Shown in pieces: positions 18,638 through 28,908 of a stretch of DNA of 64,000 nucleotides. The stretch is from contig NZ_JAGIOP010000002.1 of the NCBI RefSeq assembly GCF_017876775.1, positions 2,666,001 to 2,730,000 of the forward strand. The letters run 5' to 3'. The notes below the pieces were generated by a model, which was given only the letters and a program-made list of their open reading frames with translations, made no database searches and was not told the origin of the DNA. The translations under genes were made by a program, and so were the position numbers. How positions within the stretch are numbered: position 1 is the first letter of the stretch; each line of letters begins with the position of its first letter. This DNA is from Mycolicibacterium lutetiense. GTDB lineage: Bacteria > Actinomycetota > Actinomycetes > Mycobacteriales > Mycobacteriaceae.

Positions 18638-19261
18638 ATGACTGTCGCTCGGCGCGAACGTGCCGCACTGGTCGAGTCCATGCGCGCCGCAGGCCCCGAT
18701 GCGCCCACCCTGTGTGAGGGCTGGACCACCCGTGACCTGGCCGCCCACATTTTGGTGCGCGAACGCCGCCTCGACGCCGCTCCCGGCATCCTGGTGCCGC
18801 AGCTTGCCGGCTATACCGAGCGCGTGCAGCGGAAAGTCAGCGAGGACACCGACTGGTCCGACCTGGTCGACCAGATCACCGCGGGACCGCCGTTGTATTC
18901 GCCGTTCAAGCTTCTGGACCCGCTGGTCAACGTCGGCGAGATGTTCATCCACACCGAGGACGTCCGCCGCGCCCAACCTGATTGGGAGCCCAGGAATCTC
19001 GATGCCAGCACGGTAGGTTTTCTGACCCGGCTGGTGCCCGGCATGGCGCGCATGGCGATGAAGGGCCAGCCCGCCCGGGTGACCCTGACGACGCCCGAGG
19101 GCAAGGCGCTCGCCACCGTCGGCTCCGGTCCCGAGGTGACGGTGACCGGGGATCCGGGCGAGTTGTTGCTGTTCGCGGCCGGCCGCGAACCGGCCCGCGT
19201 GACGTTCTCCGGTGACGACGGCGCCGTTGCGGCGCTGCGTGCCGCCCGGCGCGGGCTGTAG
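18638..19261 (+). CDS. TIGR03085-family protein (mycothiol-dependent isomerase/DinB-like fold)
   Basis: The 207-residue protein has the N-terminal four-helix metal-site pattern of mycothiol-dependent maleylpyruvate isomerases: W(T)TRDLAAHIL with its histidine, and GEMFIHTEDVRRA with the Glu-x3-His pair. A C-terminal domain (VTLTTPEGKALATVGSGPEVTVTGDPGEL) resembles a sterol-carrier fold. This matches the actinobacterial family TIGR03085. The substrate is unknown and the function is inferred from fold only. Confidence 0.8.
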   Translation: MTVARRERAALVESMRAAGPDAPTLCEGWTTRDLAAHILVRERRLDAAPGILVPQLAGYTERVQRKVSEDTDWSDLVDQITAGPPLYSPFKLLDPLVNVGEMFIHTEDVRRAQPDWEPRNLDASTVGFLTRLVPGMARMAMKGQPARVTLTTPEGKALATVGSGPEVTVTGDPGELLLFAAGREPARVTFSGDDGAVAALRAARRGL

Positions 19262-19330
19262 AACCCCAGGTCATCCACCCCTTTACTCGTTCTTGACCGT
19301 GCGTTGAATCGTCGCCACGACGATTACCGC

Positions 19331-22300
19331 GTGAGTACGCTTTTATCGGTGGAACTGGGCGTTTTGGGGCCTCTCCAGGTCCGACAAGACGGCGCGCCCG
19401 TCGCAGTGCCGGGCGCGAAGCCGCGCGCCATTCTCACGATGCTCGGTCTCCACGGTGGTTCGGTGGTCCCCGCCGACGTGTTCATGGAACTGCTCTGGGG
19501 CGACGCTCCACCACGCACCGCCGCCAAGGCCCTGCAGACCCACATCTCGTCGTTGCGTCACACCCTCGGCGACGGCTTCGTGCTGACCGAAGGGACCGGT
19601 TGGCGGCTGAGCACCACCGAGGTCGACGCCTCGCGATACCGGGCGGCGGCCAGGTCAGGACGGGACGCCTTCGGCGCCGGCGATACCAGCCGGGCCGTGG
19701 CACGATTCGACGAGGCGTTGGCGCTCTGGCGGGGTATCCCCGAGCTTCCCGACAGTCAGCGGGGGGCCTCGGAGAAGACCCGCTGGATCGAGGGTCACGC
19801 CGCGCTGGTGGAGGACCGGGCCGATGCGCTGCTCGCGTCCGGTCGGGCCGCAGAGCTCATCGGTGAGCTCGAAGCCGCCGTCGGCGATGCACCGTTGCGC
19901 GAACGACGTTGGGGTCAACTGATGCTCGCGCTCTACCGCGCCGGCCGGCAGGGCGAGGCCCTGGGTGCCTTCAAACGAGCACAAGCGGTCCTGTCCGGAG
20001 AGCTCGGTGTCGACCCCGGACCGGATCTCCGGCGCCTCGAAGCCTCGATCGTCGCACAAGACCCTTCGCTAGAAGTCCCTGCGGTACAACATGTTCCCTC
20101 CGTGATGCGGGCGGTGACCTTCCTACTGACCGATATCGAGGGATCGACCGCTGCCTGGGAGGAAGACGCCGATGCCATGGCGGTCGCGCTGGCCCGCCAC
20201 GACGAGCTCGTCGAACAGGTCGTCACCTCCCGCGGCGGCCGGCTGATCAAGACGCGCGGTGAGGGTGATGCGACATTCTCGGTCTTCGACCGCCCGTCTG
20301 CGGCGGCTGCGGCCGCCCTCGAGCTGCAGGATGCGATTCTCCACGAGCCGTGGGTACTGAAGGCGCCCATCCGAATTCGCATTTCCCTGCACACCGGCGA
20401 GGCAGAGCAACGCGACGGCGACTACTTCGGACGCGCCGTCAACCGGGCGGCCCGGCTGCGTTCGCTCGCCGCAGGGGGTCAGATTCTGTGCTCGGGCGCG
20501 ACCGCCGAACTCGTGGTCGACTCGCTGCGCGACGACGTCGTGCTTGACGATCTGGGCATGCGCGAGTTGCGCAATCTGGCCCGACCCGAGCACGTATTCG
20601 AGCTGCGCCTCGGGACCGAGGAAAGCGCGGCGGTCCCAAGCGATGCACCGGTTGAGCGGCCCGACCTTCCCACGGTGCTCGTCGGCCCAGGCCCGTTCGT
20701 CGGACGTAGCCACGAACTGGGGCAGCTCGCTGCATCGTGGCAGGCCGCGCTCACCGCTGGTGCCCGCGTGGCCCTGATCTCCGGCGAACCGGGGGTCGGC
20801 AAGACGCGTCTGGCCGGTGAATGGTCAAGGCAGGCTTATGAACAGGGCGCGGTGGTGTTGTACGGCCGCTCCGATGAGGATCTCGGTGCGCCCTACCAGC
20901 CATTCGCCGAAGCACTACGCACGCTCGTGCCCTGCGTCGGCACGCACCGATTGCGCGGAATGCGCGGCGTCGAAGCACTGCTGCCGCTGGTTCCCGGGTT
21001 GACCGACGTCCTCCCCGATCTCGCCGCACCACCGCACGCCGACCCGGACACCGAACGCTACGCACTGTTCGACGCCGTCGTGGCACTGCTGGGCGTTGCC
21101 TCGGCGGACGTGCCCATCGTCCTCGTACTCGACGACCTGCACTGGGCGGCCAAACCCACACTGCTGCTGCTACGTCATCTCCTGCGGTTCGGTGAGCATG
21201 CCCGCGTGCAGATCGTCGGCACTTACCGCAGTACCGACCTCGACCGCTCGCACCCGCTGGCGGCCATGCTCGCCGATCTCCACCGCGACGGCAGCGGCAG
21301 CCGCGTCGTGCTGACCGGCCTCGATGAAGACGACGTAACCACCTACGTCACGGAAGCCGGGTACGACGACGAGTTGGCCCGTGCATTGGCGTCGGTCACC
21401 GGCGGCAACCCGTTCTTCCTCATCGAGGCATTGCGTCATGTGGACGAAAGCGGCGGCCACTGGGACCCCAGCACCCTGCCGCAGGGGGTCCGAGAAGCCG
21501 TGAGCCGCCGACTTTCCCGGCTCCCGACCGAGACCAACAAGGCACTCGCTGCTGCCGCTGTCGTCGGCAGCCAGTTCGCCATCGATTTGGTCGAGCTGGT
21601 GGTCGGCCAAGAACTCGTCGATGCCTTCGACGAGGCATGCCAGGCCGGAATCGTCATCGAGGAGCCCGGCGGTCGGTACCGGTTCAACCACGCCATCGTC
21701 CGCCAGTCATTGCTCGCCGAACTCGCCTCCGTGCGGCGCATGCGGCTGCACCAGCGCATCGCCTCGGCGCTGGAGAACGAGCCCGGTGCCGACGACGAAC
21801 TCCTGGCCGACTTGGCACACCACTACTTCGAATGCGCATGGGCGGGAAACGCTCTCAAAGCTGTCGAATACTGCCGGCGCGCGGCCGACCAGGCAATGAC
21901 ACGACTGGCCTACGAGGGTGCCGCCGACCTGTACGACCACGCCCTCCACGCGCTGGACGAACTCGACGACGAGGTTTCCGACCGCGACGGCCAGCGCGTC
22001 GAGTTACTGGTGGCACGCTGCGAGGCTCTGCTGGCCGCGGGCGATGTGTCCTCCGCAGCGGGCGCTGTTTCGCAATTGAAGTCGGGGGCAAGGGATTCAG
22101 ACCGGCTCACGGCATGGGCGACGTGCTTCGACGGTGAGCTCTCGATGCTCGTCGACCCGGAGAGCCTGGACCAGATCGAGGCCGCGGTGGGCGCGGCTGC
22201 CGCGACCTTGTCCGAATTGAGTGACGCTGCAGGGGAAGCCAAAGCGCACACAATACGGGCCGGATGCCTGGCACGCCTTGGGCGCATCGGTGACTGCGAA

Positions 22301-25300
22301 GTCGCGTTGGACAACGCCCTCACCGCCGCCCGTCGAGCGCATGAACACCGCCGGGTGAACGAGGTCCTCGCGGGTGCGCCACTGGCCGCGTTGTGGGGAC
22401 CCAACCCGGTTCCTCGCGCGGGCGGACGATGCCTTGACGTGGTACGTCTCCTGCGGATCACGACCGATTCGCCCGCAGTCGAAGCGACGTCGACCCGATG
22501 CCAGGCGGTCCTGGAGGCGTTCCGCGGCCGGGCTGCCGCGGCCCGGCGGATGATCGATTCGGCGCGGCGCACCGTCACCGAGCTGGGCTTGCGCCATGCG
22601 CTCGTCGAAGTGGAACACTTCGCCGGCATCGTCGAGTTGGTCATCGATGACCCCGCCGCAGCCGAGCGACATCTTCGTCTGGCCTACACCGGCTTTCGCC
22701 GCATGGGACTTGAGGCTGACACGGCGGAAACCGCCGCACTGTTGGCACGTACTTGTCTGCTACTCGGCCGCGATACCGAGGCTGAAGAATTGTGCGCAGA
22801 GAGTGAGCGTCTCGCCGGCCACGCCTTGAAGGCATCGATCACGTGGCGCACAGTTCGGGCACAGCTGCTCTCGCGCGACGGCAGGCATCGCGAGGCCCGG
22901 CAGGTGGCCGAGGAAGCTGTCGCCATTGCTGGACGCACCGATGCGTTGGTCGACCACGGCGATGCGTGTCTGGCATTGGCGACGGTGTTGGACGCCGCCG
23001 GCGACACCGCGGGGGCACGGGCCGCGGCCGAGCATGCGGCCGGTCTTTACGACCAGAAAGGCGCTGCGGCGCTGGTGGAAAGGGCGAGCGCGCTGCTTGG
23101 GAAGCGGACTGCCACGGCACCGCCCGCTGCACCCGCGCAGCCCCAAGCGCCGGTCGAGATTCGCACCGCGGCTATCCAGGCGAGCGAACGTGTCGCGGCA
23201 GCCGTCGACGCCGAAGCGTGGGATGAGTTTGAGCGGCTGTTTGCGCCCGACGGCACCGTTGAGAGTCGGCGCAAGCTTGTCGGCTTCGGGCGGACCGACT
23301 TCCGACAAGACGAAGTGGTGCACCAGACGAGGTGCGACCTCGAGAGCGGGATCATGCGGGCGAGCGAAGTTGTTCTTGCCGTTCGCGGCGAGCGCCTCGC
23401 ACTCGCACGGGTAAGCATCAGCACTGTCGATGAAAGCCTCGGCGCTCCGCAGGACGAATTTCTCCAGCTGTACGGCATCGATGAGCAAGATCGTTTCGCA
23501 CTTCAGATCTGGTTCGATCTCGACGATATCGACGCCGCGCTGGCCGAGCTCGACGCCCTGCACGCTCAACTCGAAGCGCCGCAATCACCACCAGACCACC
23601 CGAAGCGCCAATGGTCCCAACGCCTTCAGTCGCAGTTCGATATCCACGCTGACTCGTCGGAGGAGGACATCGGGTCGGACACTGCCTGTGTGCGGGCGAT
23701 CCGCCGGTTGGACGACAGCGCCAGCCGCGAAGGCTGGGACGAGTTGGATCAGGTGTTCGCTCCTCGAATCTCGCTTGAGAGCCGCCGGAAGATCGTCGGC
23801 TTCTCGCGTACCGAAATTTCGCCCAGCGAGTGGGCGGGCAGGGCAAAGCGTTTCCCTGAGATCGGCGTCGTACAGATCCATCGGGAGCTTGTCGCCGCGC
23901 ACGGCGAACGCCTGGCTCTGGTCCGCTCGACGCTGGGTACTGCAGACGAGAATCCTGGCGCACCACGCGACGAGCTACTGCATCTGATCGGGCTGGACAC
24001 CGCAGGCCGCATCAGCCTGCAAGTGTCCTTCGACGTCGAAGACATCGACGCGGCGATCGCCGAGCTCGACGCCACGTACGCCCGGTTCGAGGAAGAGCGT
24101 CCGCGAGCGCCGAGGCTGGAAAACGCCGCCAGTCGCGTGTACCGGGACGTCATGGCGAACTTTGCCGTTCGCGACTGGGATGCCATTCGAAAGATCTTGG
24201 CCGAGGACGTTTCGACCGAGGATCGTCGTCGGGTGGTGAACGCCGGCCACCGACATGGGCGGGACGCCGTGATTGCCGAGATCTCGGCTATCGCTGACGT
24301 CGGGGTTACCGAACTCCAGTCAGAAGTGATCGCAACCCGTGGCAGACACCTCGCGTTGAGTCGTAGCCGAGCTTCGGCGGCAGGACAGCAAGCCGAATCC
24401 TTCCGCAGCGATCTCCTCGACATCATCGAGGTGAACGCCAACAACCAGGTTCTGGTGCGCGTCGTATTCGATCCCGATGACTTCGACGCCGCCTTCGCCG
24501 AGCTCGACGCGCGCTACCTCACCGGCGAGGCGGCGGCCCATTCGCACACCTGGTCAGTCGTCGCGGGTGCCTTCGCCGCGCTCAACCGGCGCGAACTCGA
24601 CCAACTCCCCGCGACGACGCCCGACTATCGCATCCTCGACCATCGGCTGCGTACCACGATCAATGCGGCCGAAATGACCGCATTGTTCCGCACCACATGG
24701 GATCTCATACCCGACCTCTACATGTACATCGAAGTTGTACATCGGTTGAATGACCGCGGAGTCGTCATCACACAAGGAGCGCGCGGGACCTCAGACGAAG
24801 GCTTCGACGCGCAGTGGCGGATGATCCAGCTCCTGACAGTCCACGGCGACATGGGCGACCGATGCGAAATTTTCAACGAGGCCGACCTCGATGCCGCACT
24901 CGTCCGATTTGACGAACTCAGCCGACCGGTGCCCCAGCTGGAAAACGCGGCAAGCCAGGTGACAGATCGCTTTCAAGAGCGATTCGCCGCCCACGACTGG
25001 GACGCCATGGCGCAGATGGTGATTGACGAAATCAGCTTCGACGACCGTCGTCAGGTCGTCAATGCGGCCCTGCAGATCGGCCGGGATCGCTTCATCGAGA
25101 ACTTCCGGGTAGCAGCTGATCTCGGCGCAACGCAAACGTTAAAGGCGATCGCAACCCGTGGCGATCGCGTCGTCCTTACTCGTGCTCATTTCGCGCGCAC
25201 CGACGGGTTCGGCGCCGATCTCCTGCACGTCATCGAGATCGACAGCGATGGTCAGGTCACCGCGACAGTCACCTTCGACCCCGACGACCTCGACGCCGCC

Positions 25301-27550
25301 TTCAAGGAACTCGACGCCCGCTACCTCGCCGGTGACGCTGCCGAATACGCGCAGACATGGTCGGTCATCACACACGCCTACACAACGCTCAACAGGCGCG
25401 AACTCGCCGCAACGACCTCCGACTGGGTGGACATCGACCACAGGCGGAGCACATCACGGGGTCCCGCCGATCTGACTGCATTTATCCGGGCCAGCTGGGC
25501 CACGGAGCTGCGCAACATTATCTGGATCGAGGCGGTTCATCGGCTGAGCGACATCGGAGCACTCGTCACGCAAGTGGCATGCGCGACTTCGGGAGAGGGC
25601 TTCGATGCCGAGTGGCGGGAGGTCGCGATCGTGGGAGTTGAAGGCGATCTGCTCAACCGAATAGAGGTATTCGACGAGGACGACCTCGGCACCGCGCTAG
25701 CAAGATTCGACGAACTCAGTCGGCCAACGCCCCGATTGGAGAACACCGCGAGCCACATGTACCAACGTTTCAGCGCATACCTCACGGCTCACGACTGGGA
25801 CGCCATGGTGGAAATGGCCGCCGATGATACCTGCACTGACGACCGTCGTCGGGTGGTAAGCGGCGGCATCCAACGCGGTCGCAACGCCTGGATCGCAAAC
25901 CTGCGGTCCATCCTCGACGTCGGAGTCAGGAAACACGAGTCAGTGACTATCGCGACCCGCGGAGAGCGCCTCGCACTTACCCATGTCCGCGTTGCGGGCG
26001 GCGGTCAAAAGACCGAGGCGTTCTACCAGGAAATGCTGTGCATCGTTGAGCTAGGCACCGACAACCGATTCAGCGGAGCCGTCCTGTTCGACTCGGACGA
26101 CCTCGACGCCGCCTTCGGCGAACTTGAATCCCGGTACCTCGCTGGCGAAGCGGCCGCGCACTCGCAGACGTGGTCGGCCGTCACTGACACCTACGCCACA
26201 CTCAATCGGTACGAACTCCCGGCGACAACGCCGGATTGGATCGACATCGATCACCGGCGAGTAGTTGCAACCGAGACAGGCGACCTCGGCGCTGCCCTTC
26301 GCGCCGCATGGGATATCACGGCGCAAGCCACCATCTATGTGGAGGAAGTGCATCGACTCAGTGATGTCGGTGTACTCGTAGTCCACACGGCATTAGCGAC
26401 CTCGCGGGAGGGGCTCGATGCCGAGTGGCGGGACATCTGCCTTTTCACGTTCGAAGGCGATCTGATCGACCGCTGCGAGCTATACGACGAGACAGGCCTC
26501 GACGCTGCACTGGCGAGGTTCGATCAACTCAGCCGACCGACGCCGGGCCTGTCCAACACAGCATCCCAGATGTTCGAACGAATTCACCTGGCCTACACCG
26601 CAGGCGACTGGGGGACAGTGGCGGAATTACTCGCCGACGATGCCGTGATCGACGATCGTCGTCCATTTGTGGGGGTCGGCGCCCGGCACGGCCGCGAGGC
26701 CGCAATCGCCAATGGGCGCGCAGTGGCCGACGTCGGGATGGGAACCGACAAGATGACAACCGTCGCGATCCGCGGGAAGTGCCTCGCCCTCATGCGTGTT
26801 CGGGTGAGCGTGCCAGAGGGCGAACAGGATCGGTTCAACATCGATGCATATCAGACGGTCGAGATCGACACGGATGAGCGGATTTTGGCCATCGTCGTGT
26901 TCGACCTTGACGACGTCAACGCCGCCTTCGCTGAACTCGAATCTCGCTACCTGGCCGGGAAAGCAGCAATCTACGCGGACACGTGGTCCACCATCACGGG
27001 CAGCTACGCCGCAGTCAACAGTCGCGAAATTCCCAGGTTGTCGCCGGAATGGGTCAATATCGATCACCGGCGAGCAATAGCATTTGCACAGGGTGAAATG
27101 CCCGCCTACATGCGTGCCACTTGGGACCTGGCGCCCGATGTCACGGTCTACATCGAGGCCGTACATCAGCTGAGCAACTTGGGAGCCGTTGTCACACATC
27201 TGGCGAGTGGGACGTCGCATCAGGGGTTCGAGGCCGAGTGGCGGGAAGTTGTCTTGTCGACGGTCGACGGCGGCCGTATCGACCGCTGCGAAGTCTTCGA
27301 CGAGTCGGACCTCGAAGCCGCCCTCGCCCGCTTCGATGAGCTCAGCCGACCGGTGCTGCAGCCGGAAAACGCGGCCAGCCGAATGTTCGAACGCTTCAAC
27401 GCGTACCTCGCGGCTCGCGACTGGGACGCCATGGTGGAAATGGGGCTCTTCCGACTTAGCAGGGGCGGAGCCTGGTTCTGGATGGCGCTCGCCGTGATTG
27501 GCGGGTGCAGGCCCACCGTACGCGGCGGCGTTGGTTGTCCGGTGTTCTGA
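19331..27550 (+). CDS. Giant BTAD-cyclase-STAND regulator, 5' part of a gene split by an IS
   Basis: The frame starts best at GTG 19331 (VSTLLSVELGVLG). Residue ranges are approximate. A BTAD winged-helix and bacterial activator domain covers 6-240 (AVPGAKPRAILTMLGLHGG, then DPGPDLRRLEASI). A class III cyclase-like domain covers 259-430 (FLLTDIEGSTAAW; metal motif GEG instead of GDG). An AAA/STAND ATPase follows, with Walker A GEPGVGKT near 484-492 and Walker B VLVLDDLHW near 600. A TPR-like helical region covers 820-1260, and from 1281 on there are NTF2/SnoaL-like repeats. The frame crosses into the IS and stops at 27550, adding about 35 foreign residues. The intact gene would run to 30455 and encode about 3219 residues. 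Domain order suggests a signal-sensing transcription factor; its target is unknown. The product is probably inactive or altered here. Confidence 0.85.
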   Translation: MSTLLSVELGVLGPLQVRQDGAPVAVPGAKPRAILTMLGLHGGSVVPADVFMELLWGDAPPRTAAKALQTHISSLRHTLGDGFVLTEGTGWRLSTTEVDASRYRAAARSGRDAFGAGDTSRAVARFDEALALWRGIPELPDSQRGASEKTRWIEGHAALVEDRADALLASGRAAELIGELEAAVGDAPLRERRWGQLMLALYRAGRQGEALGAFKRAQAVLSGELGVDPGPDLRRLEASIVAQDPSLEVPAVQHVPSVMRAVTFLLTDIEGSTAAWEEDADAMAVALARHDELVEQVVTSRGGRLIKTRGEGDATFSVFDRPSAAAAAALELQDAILHEPWVLKAPIRIRISLHTGEAEQRDGDYFGRAVNRAARLRSLAAGGQILCSGATAELVVDSLRDDVVLDDLGMRELRNLARPEHVFELRLGTEESAAVPSDAPVERPDLPTVLVGPGPFVGRSHELGQLAASWQAALTAGARVALISGEPGVGKTRLAGEWSRQAYEQGAVVLYGRSDEDLGAPYQPFAEALRTLVPCVGTHRLRGMRGVEALLPLVPGLTDVLPDLAAPPHADPDTERYALFDAVVALLGVASADVPIVLVLDDLHWAAKPTLLLLRHLLRFGEHARVQIVGTYRSTDLDRSHPLAAMLADLHRDGSGSRVVLTGLDEDDVTTYVTEAGYDDELARALASVTGGNPFFLIEALRHVDESGGHWDPSTLPQGVREAVSRRLSRLPTETNKALAAAAVVGSQFAIDLVELVVGQELVDAFDEACQAGIVIEEPGGRYRFNHAIVRQSLLAELASVRRMRLHQRIASALENEPGADDELLADLAHHYFECAWAGNALKAVEYCRRAADQAMTRLAYEGAADLYDHALHALDELDDEVSDRDGQRVELLVARCEALLAAGDVSSAAGAVSQLKSGARDSDRLTAWATCFDGELSMLVDPESLDQIEAAVGAAAATLSELSDAAGEAKAHTIRAGCLARLGRIGDCEVALDNALTAARRAHEHRRVNEVLAGAPLAALWGPNPVPRAGGRCLDVVRLLRITTDSPAVEATSTRCQAVLEAFRGRAAAARRMIDSARRTVTELGLRHALVEVEHFAGIVELVIDDPAAAERHLRLAYTGFRRMGLEADTAETAALLARTCLLLGRDTEAEELCAESERLAGHALKASITWRTVRAQLLSRDGRHREARQVAEEAVAIAGRTDALVDHGDACLALATVLDAAGDTAGARAAAEHAAGLYDQKGAAALVERASALLGKRTATAPPAAPAQPQAPVEIRTAAIQASERVAAAVDAEAWDEFERLFAPDGTVESRRKLVGFGRTDFRQDEVVHQTRCDLESGIMRASEVVLAVRGERLALARVSISTVDESLGAPQDEFLQLYGIDEQDRFALQIWFDLDDIDAALAELDALHAQLEAPQSPPDHPKRQWSQRLQSQFDIHADSSEEDIGSDTACVRAIRRLDDSASREGWDELDQVFAPRISLESRRKIVGFSRTEISPSEWAGRAKRFPEIGVVQIHRELVAAHGERLALVRSTLGTADENPGAPRDELLHLIGLDTAGRISLQVSFDVEDIDAAIAELDATYARFEEERPRAPRLENAASRVYRDVMANFAVRDWDAIRKILAEDVSTEDRRRVVNAGHRHGRDAVIAEISAIADVGVTELQSEVIATRGRHLALSRSRASAAGQQAESFRSDLLDIIEVNANNQVLVRVVFDPDDFDAAFAELDARYLTGEAAAHSHTWSVVAGAFAALNRRELDQLPATTPDYRILDHRLRTTINAAEMTALFRTTWDLIPDLYMYIEVVHRLNDRGVVITQGARGTSDEGFDAQWRMIQLLTVHGDMGDRCEIFNEADLDAALVRFDELSRPVPQLENAASQVTDRFQERFAAHDWDAMAQMVIDEISFDDRRQVVNAALQIGRDRFIENFRVAADLGATQTLKAIATRGDRVVLTRAHFARTDGFGADLLHVIEIDSDGQVTATVTFDPDDLDAAFKELDARYLAGDAAEYAQTWSVITHAYTTLNRRELAATTSDWVDIDHRRSTSRGPADLTAFIRASWATELRNIIWIEAVHRLSDIGALVTQVACATSGEGFDAEWREVAIVGVEGDLLNRIEVFDEDDLGTALARFDELSRPTPRLENTASHMYQRFSAYLTAHDWDAMVEMAADDTCTDDRRRVVSGGIQRGRNAWIANLRSILDVGVRKHESVTIATRGERLALTHVRVAGGGQKTEAFYQEMLCIVELGTDNRFSGAVLFDSDDLDAAFGELESRYLAGEAAAHSQTWSAVTDTYATLNRYELPATTPDWIDIDHRRVVATETGDLGAALRAAWDITAQATIYVEEVHRLSDVGVLVVHTALATSREGLDAEWRDICLFTFEGDLIDRCELYDETGLDAALARFDQLSRPTPGLSNTASQMFERIHLAYTAGDWGTVAELLADDAVIDDRRPFVGVGARHGREAAIANGRAVADVGMGTDKMTTVAIRGKCLALMRVRVSVPEGEQDRFNIDAYQTVEIDTDERILAIVVFDLDDVNAAFAELESRYLAGKAAIYADTWSTITGSYAAVNSREIPRLSPEWVNIDHRRAIAFAQGEMPAYMRATWDLAPDVTVYIEAVHQLSNLGAVVTHLASGTSHQGFEAEWREVVLSTVDGGRIDRCEVFDESDLEAALARFDELSRPVLQPENAASRMFERFNAYLAARDWDAMVEMGLFRLSRGGAWFWMALAVIGGCRPTVRGGVGCPVF
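27436..27443 (+). repeat. Left copy of the 8-bp target-site duplication
   Basis: GGAAATGG directly precedes the left inverted repeat of the insertion sequence and is repeated at 28901-28908. Confidence 0.95.
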
Positions 27551-28900
27551 ATCCGAACGCGATTCGGCCGACGTGTTTGACGATTCTGTTGTAGCCCTCG
27601 CTGCGGGCGTTGGACAGCCCGGTGGTGATGGCCAGGATCATCGGTTCCTGCCACGCGGAGATGGTTTCGGCGAGCTTGACGATCTCGGGTACCGAGCACG
27701 CCGCGCAGAACGTGTAGAACCGGTACAGCGCGTCGCCGATCTCGTAGCGCAGACCGCCACGGTCGGTGCAGGCCAGCACATCTCGCAGCAGTTCCTTGGC
27801 GATCCAGGCCGCCGCGATGTCCCCGTTGGGGTCTGCGCAGGTCAGTTTCTCGAACAGCGTGTGGCGTTGATCGTCGGTCAGCCGTTCGGCGGCGCGCAGC
27901 AGCCGGCGGCGGTTGATCCACTCCGGATCGCTCTTGTGCCCGCGGCGTCCGCGGTAGGTCTGGGTGACGCGGCGGCGAACCCGATCGACCATCTCGTTGG
28001 CCTTCTTCACGAGATGAAAGCGATCCACGATCAGCTTCGCGTGCGGCAACGCCTCGCGGGCGGCCTTGGCGTAGGCCCCCGACATGTCGATCGCGACGAA
28101 CTCGATCCCGTCCCTCCACGCCTGCTCGCGCTGGGTCAGCCAGTCGGTCACCGGCCGCGCGGCACGCCCGTTGACCTGGACCAGCAACCCGCCGGCGCCG
28201 GTGATGTCGACCAGGCCGCTGTCCCAGCGGTCCACCCACGCCCGGGCCCCGGTCTCCGGGCAGGTCTCCCACTTGGCCTTCCCGCGGCGGGTCTCATCGA
28301 TGCCCAGCACCCGCACCGGGGGCGGTTCACCGGCCAGGACCGGATCCGCGGTGGCGATCACCGCGTCATGGCAGGTGTTCCAGCTACAGCCATACGCGGC
28401 GGCGACGGCCTTGACCGAGCGGTCGTCGTCGAGGACCGCCAGGGCCATCTCCGCCTTGGCTCGCACCGTCACCCGAGCCCGCGGCGGGATCGACGGCGTC
28501 GACTCAGTGAATGACCTGCGTTCGCAGGAGGTGTTGGTGCACAACCATTTCCGCTTTCGCCACATGATCAGCGGCCGGTCCGCACCGATCTTGATGTCCC
28601 GGGGCCGAGTCGTGACCCAACCCCTCGACCGCGACGATCTGGTTCGGCAGTCCGGGCAGATCCCGACCCACTCGAGCGCTGTGCCCACCTCAACGATGCG
28701 GACATCGCCGTCATCGACTTGCACGGACTCCACGGTGATGCCGTCGAGTCCAAGCAGCAGGGAACCACTATTGTCAGACATGCTCGCGCCTTTGCTCTGG
28801 ATGCGTAGAGAACACCCAGTTGACAAGGGCGCGAGCCCTCAATCAGTCACCGACACGAACCCAATCGGTCACACCAGACCCCCATCAAGTCGGAAGAGCC
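27444..28900 (-). mobile_element. ISL3-family insertion sequence, complete, 1457 bp
   Basis: The terminal inverted repeats share 14 perfect bases (GGCTCTTCCGACTT at 27444-27457 and its complement at 28887-28900), followed by a partly matching G-rich stretch. Perfect 8-bp duplications (GGAAATGG) flank the element, the size expected for ISL3. One transposase gene fills it, antisense to the interrupted host gene. Intact ends, target copies and transposase point to a fairly recent insertion. Confidence 0.95.
27456..28781 (-). CDS. ISL3-family transposase
   Basis: The 441-residue product starts at MSDNSGSLLLGLDG (an upstream in-frame ATG at 28826 would add 15 residues). It has an N-terminal zinc-ribbon (CPDCRTRSSRSRGW and a later CTNTSCERR), a helix-turn-helix region (VKAVAAAYGCSWNTCHDAV), and the DDE core with GIDETRRGKAKW, FVAIDMSGAYAKAAREALPHAKLIVDRFHLVKKANE and a C-terminal glutamate in ARSEGYNRIVKHVGR. 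It cuts and joins the element's ends and appears intact. Confidence 0.95.
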   Translation of the reverse strand: MSDNSGSLLLGLDGITVESVQVDDGDVRIVEVGTALEWVGICPDCRTRSSRSRGWVTTRPRDIKIGADRPLIMWRKRKWLCTNTSCERRSFTESTPSIPPRARVTVRAKAEMALAVLDDDRSVKAVAAAYGCSWNTCHDAVIATADPVLAGEPPPVRVLGIDETRRGKAKWETCPETGARAWVDRWDSGLVDITGAGGLLVQVNGRAARPVTDWLTQREQAWRDGIEFVAIDMSGAYAKAAREALPHAKLIVDRFHLVKKANEMVDRVRRRVTQTYRGRRGHKSDPEWINRRRLLRAAERLTDDQRHTLFEKLTCADPNGDIAAAWIAKELLRDVLACTDRGGLRYEIGDALYRFYTFCAACSVPEIVKLAETISAWQEPMILAITTGLSNARSEGYNRIVKHVGRIAFGFRTPDNQRRRVRWACTRQSRRAPSRTRLRPC

Positions 28901-28908
28901 GGAAATGG
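28901..28908 (+). repeat. Right copy of the 8-bp target-site duplication
   Basis: GGAAATGG directly follows the right inverted repeat and matches 27436-27443 exactly. Confidence 0.95.
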
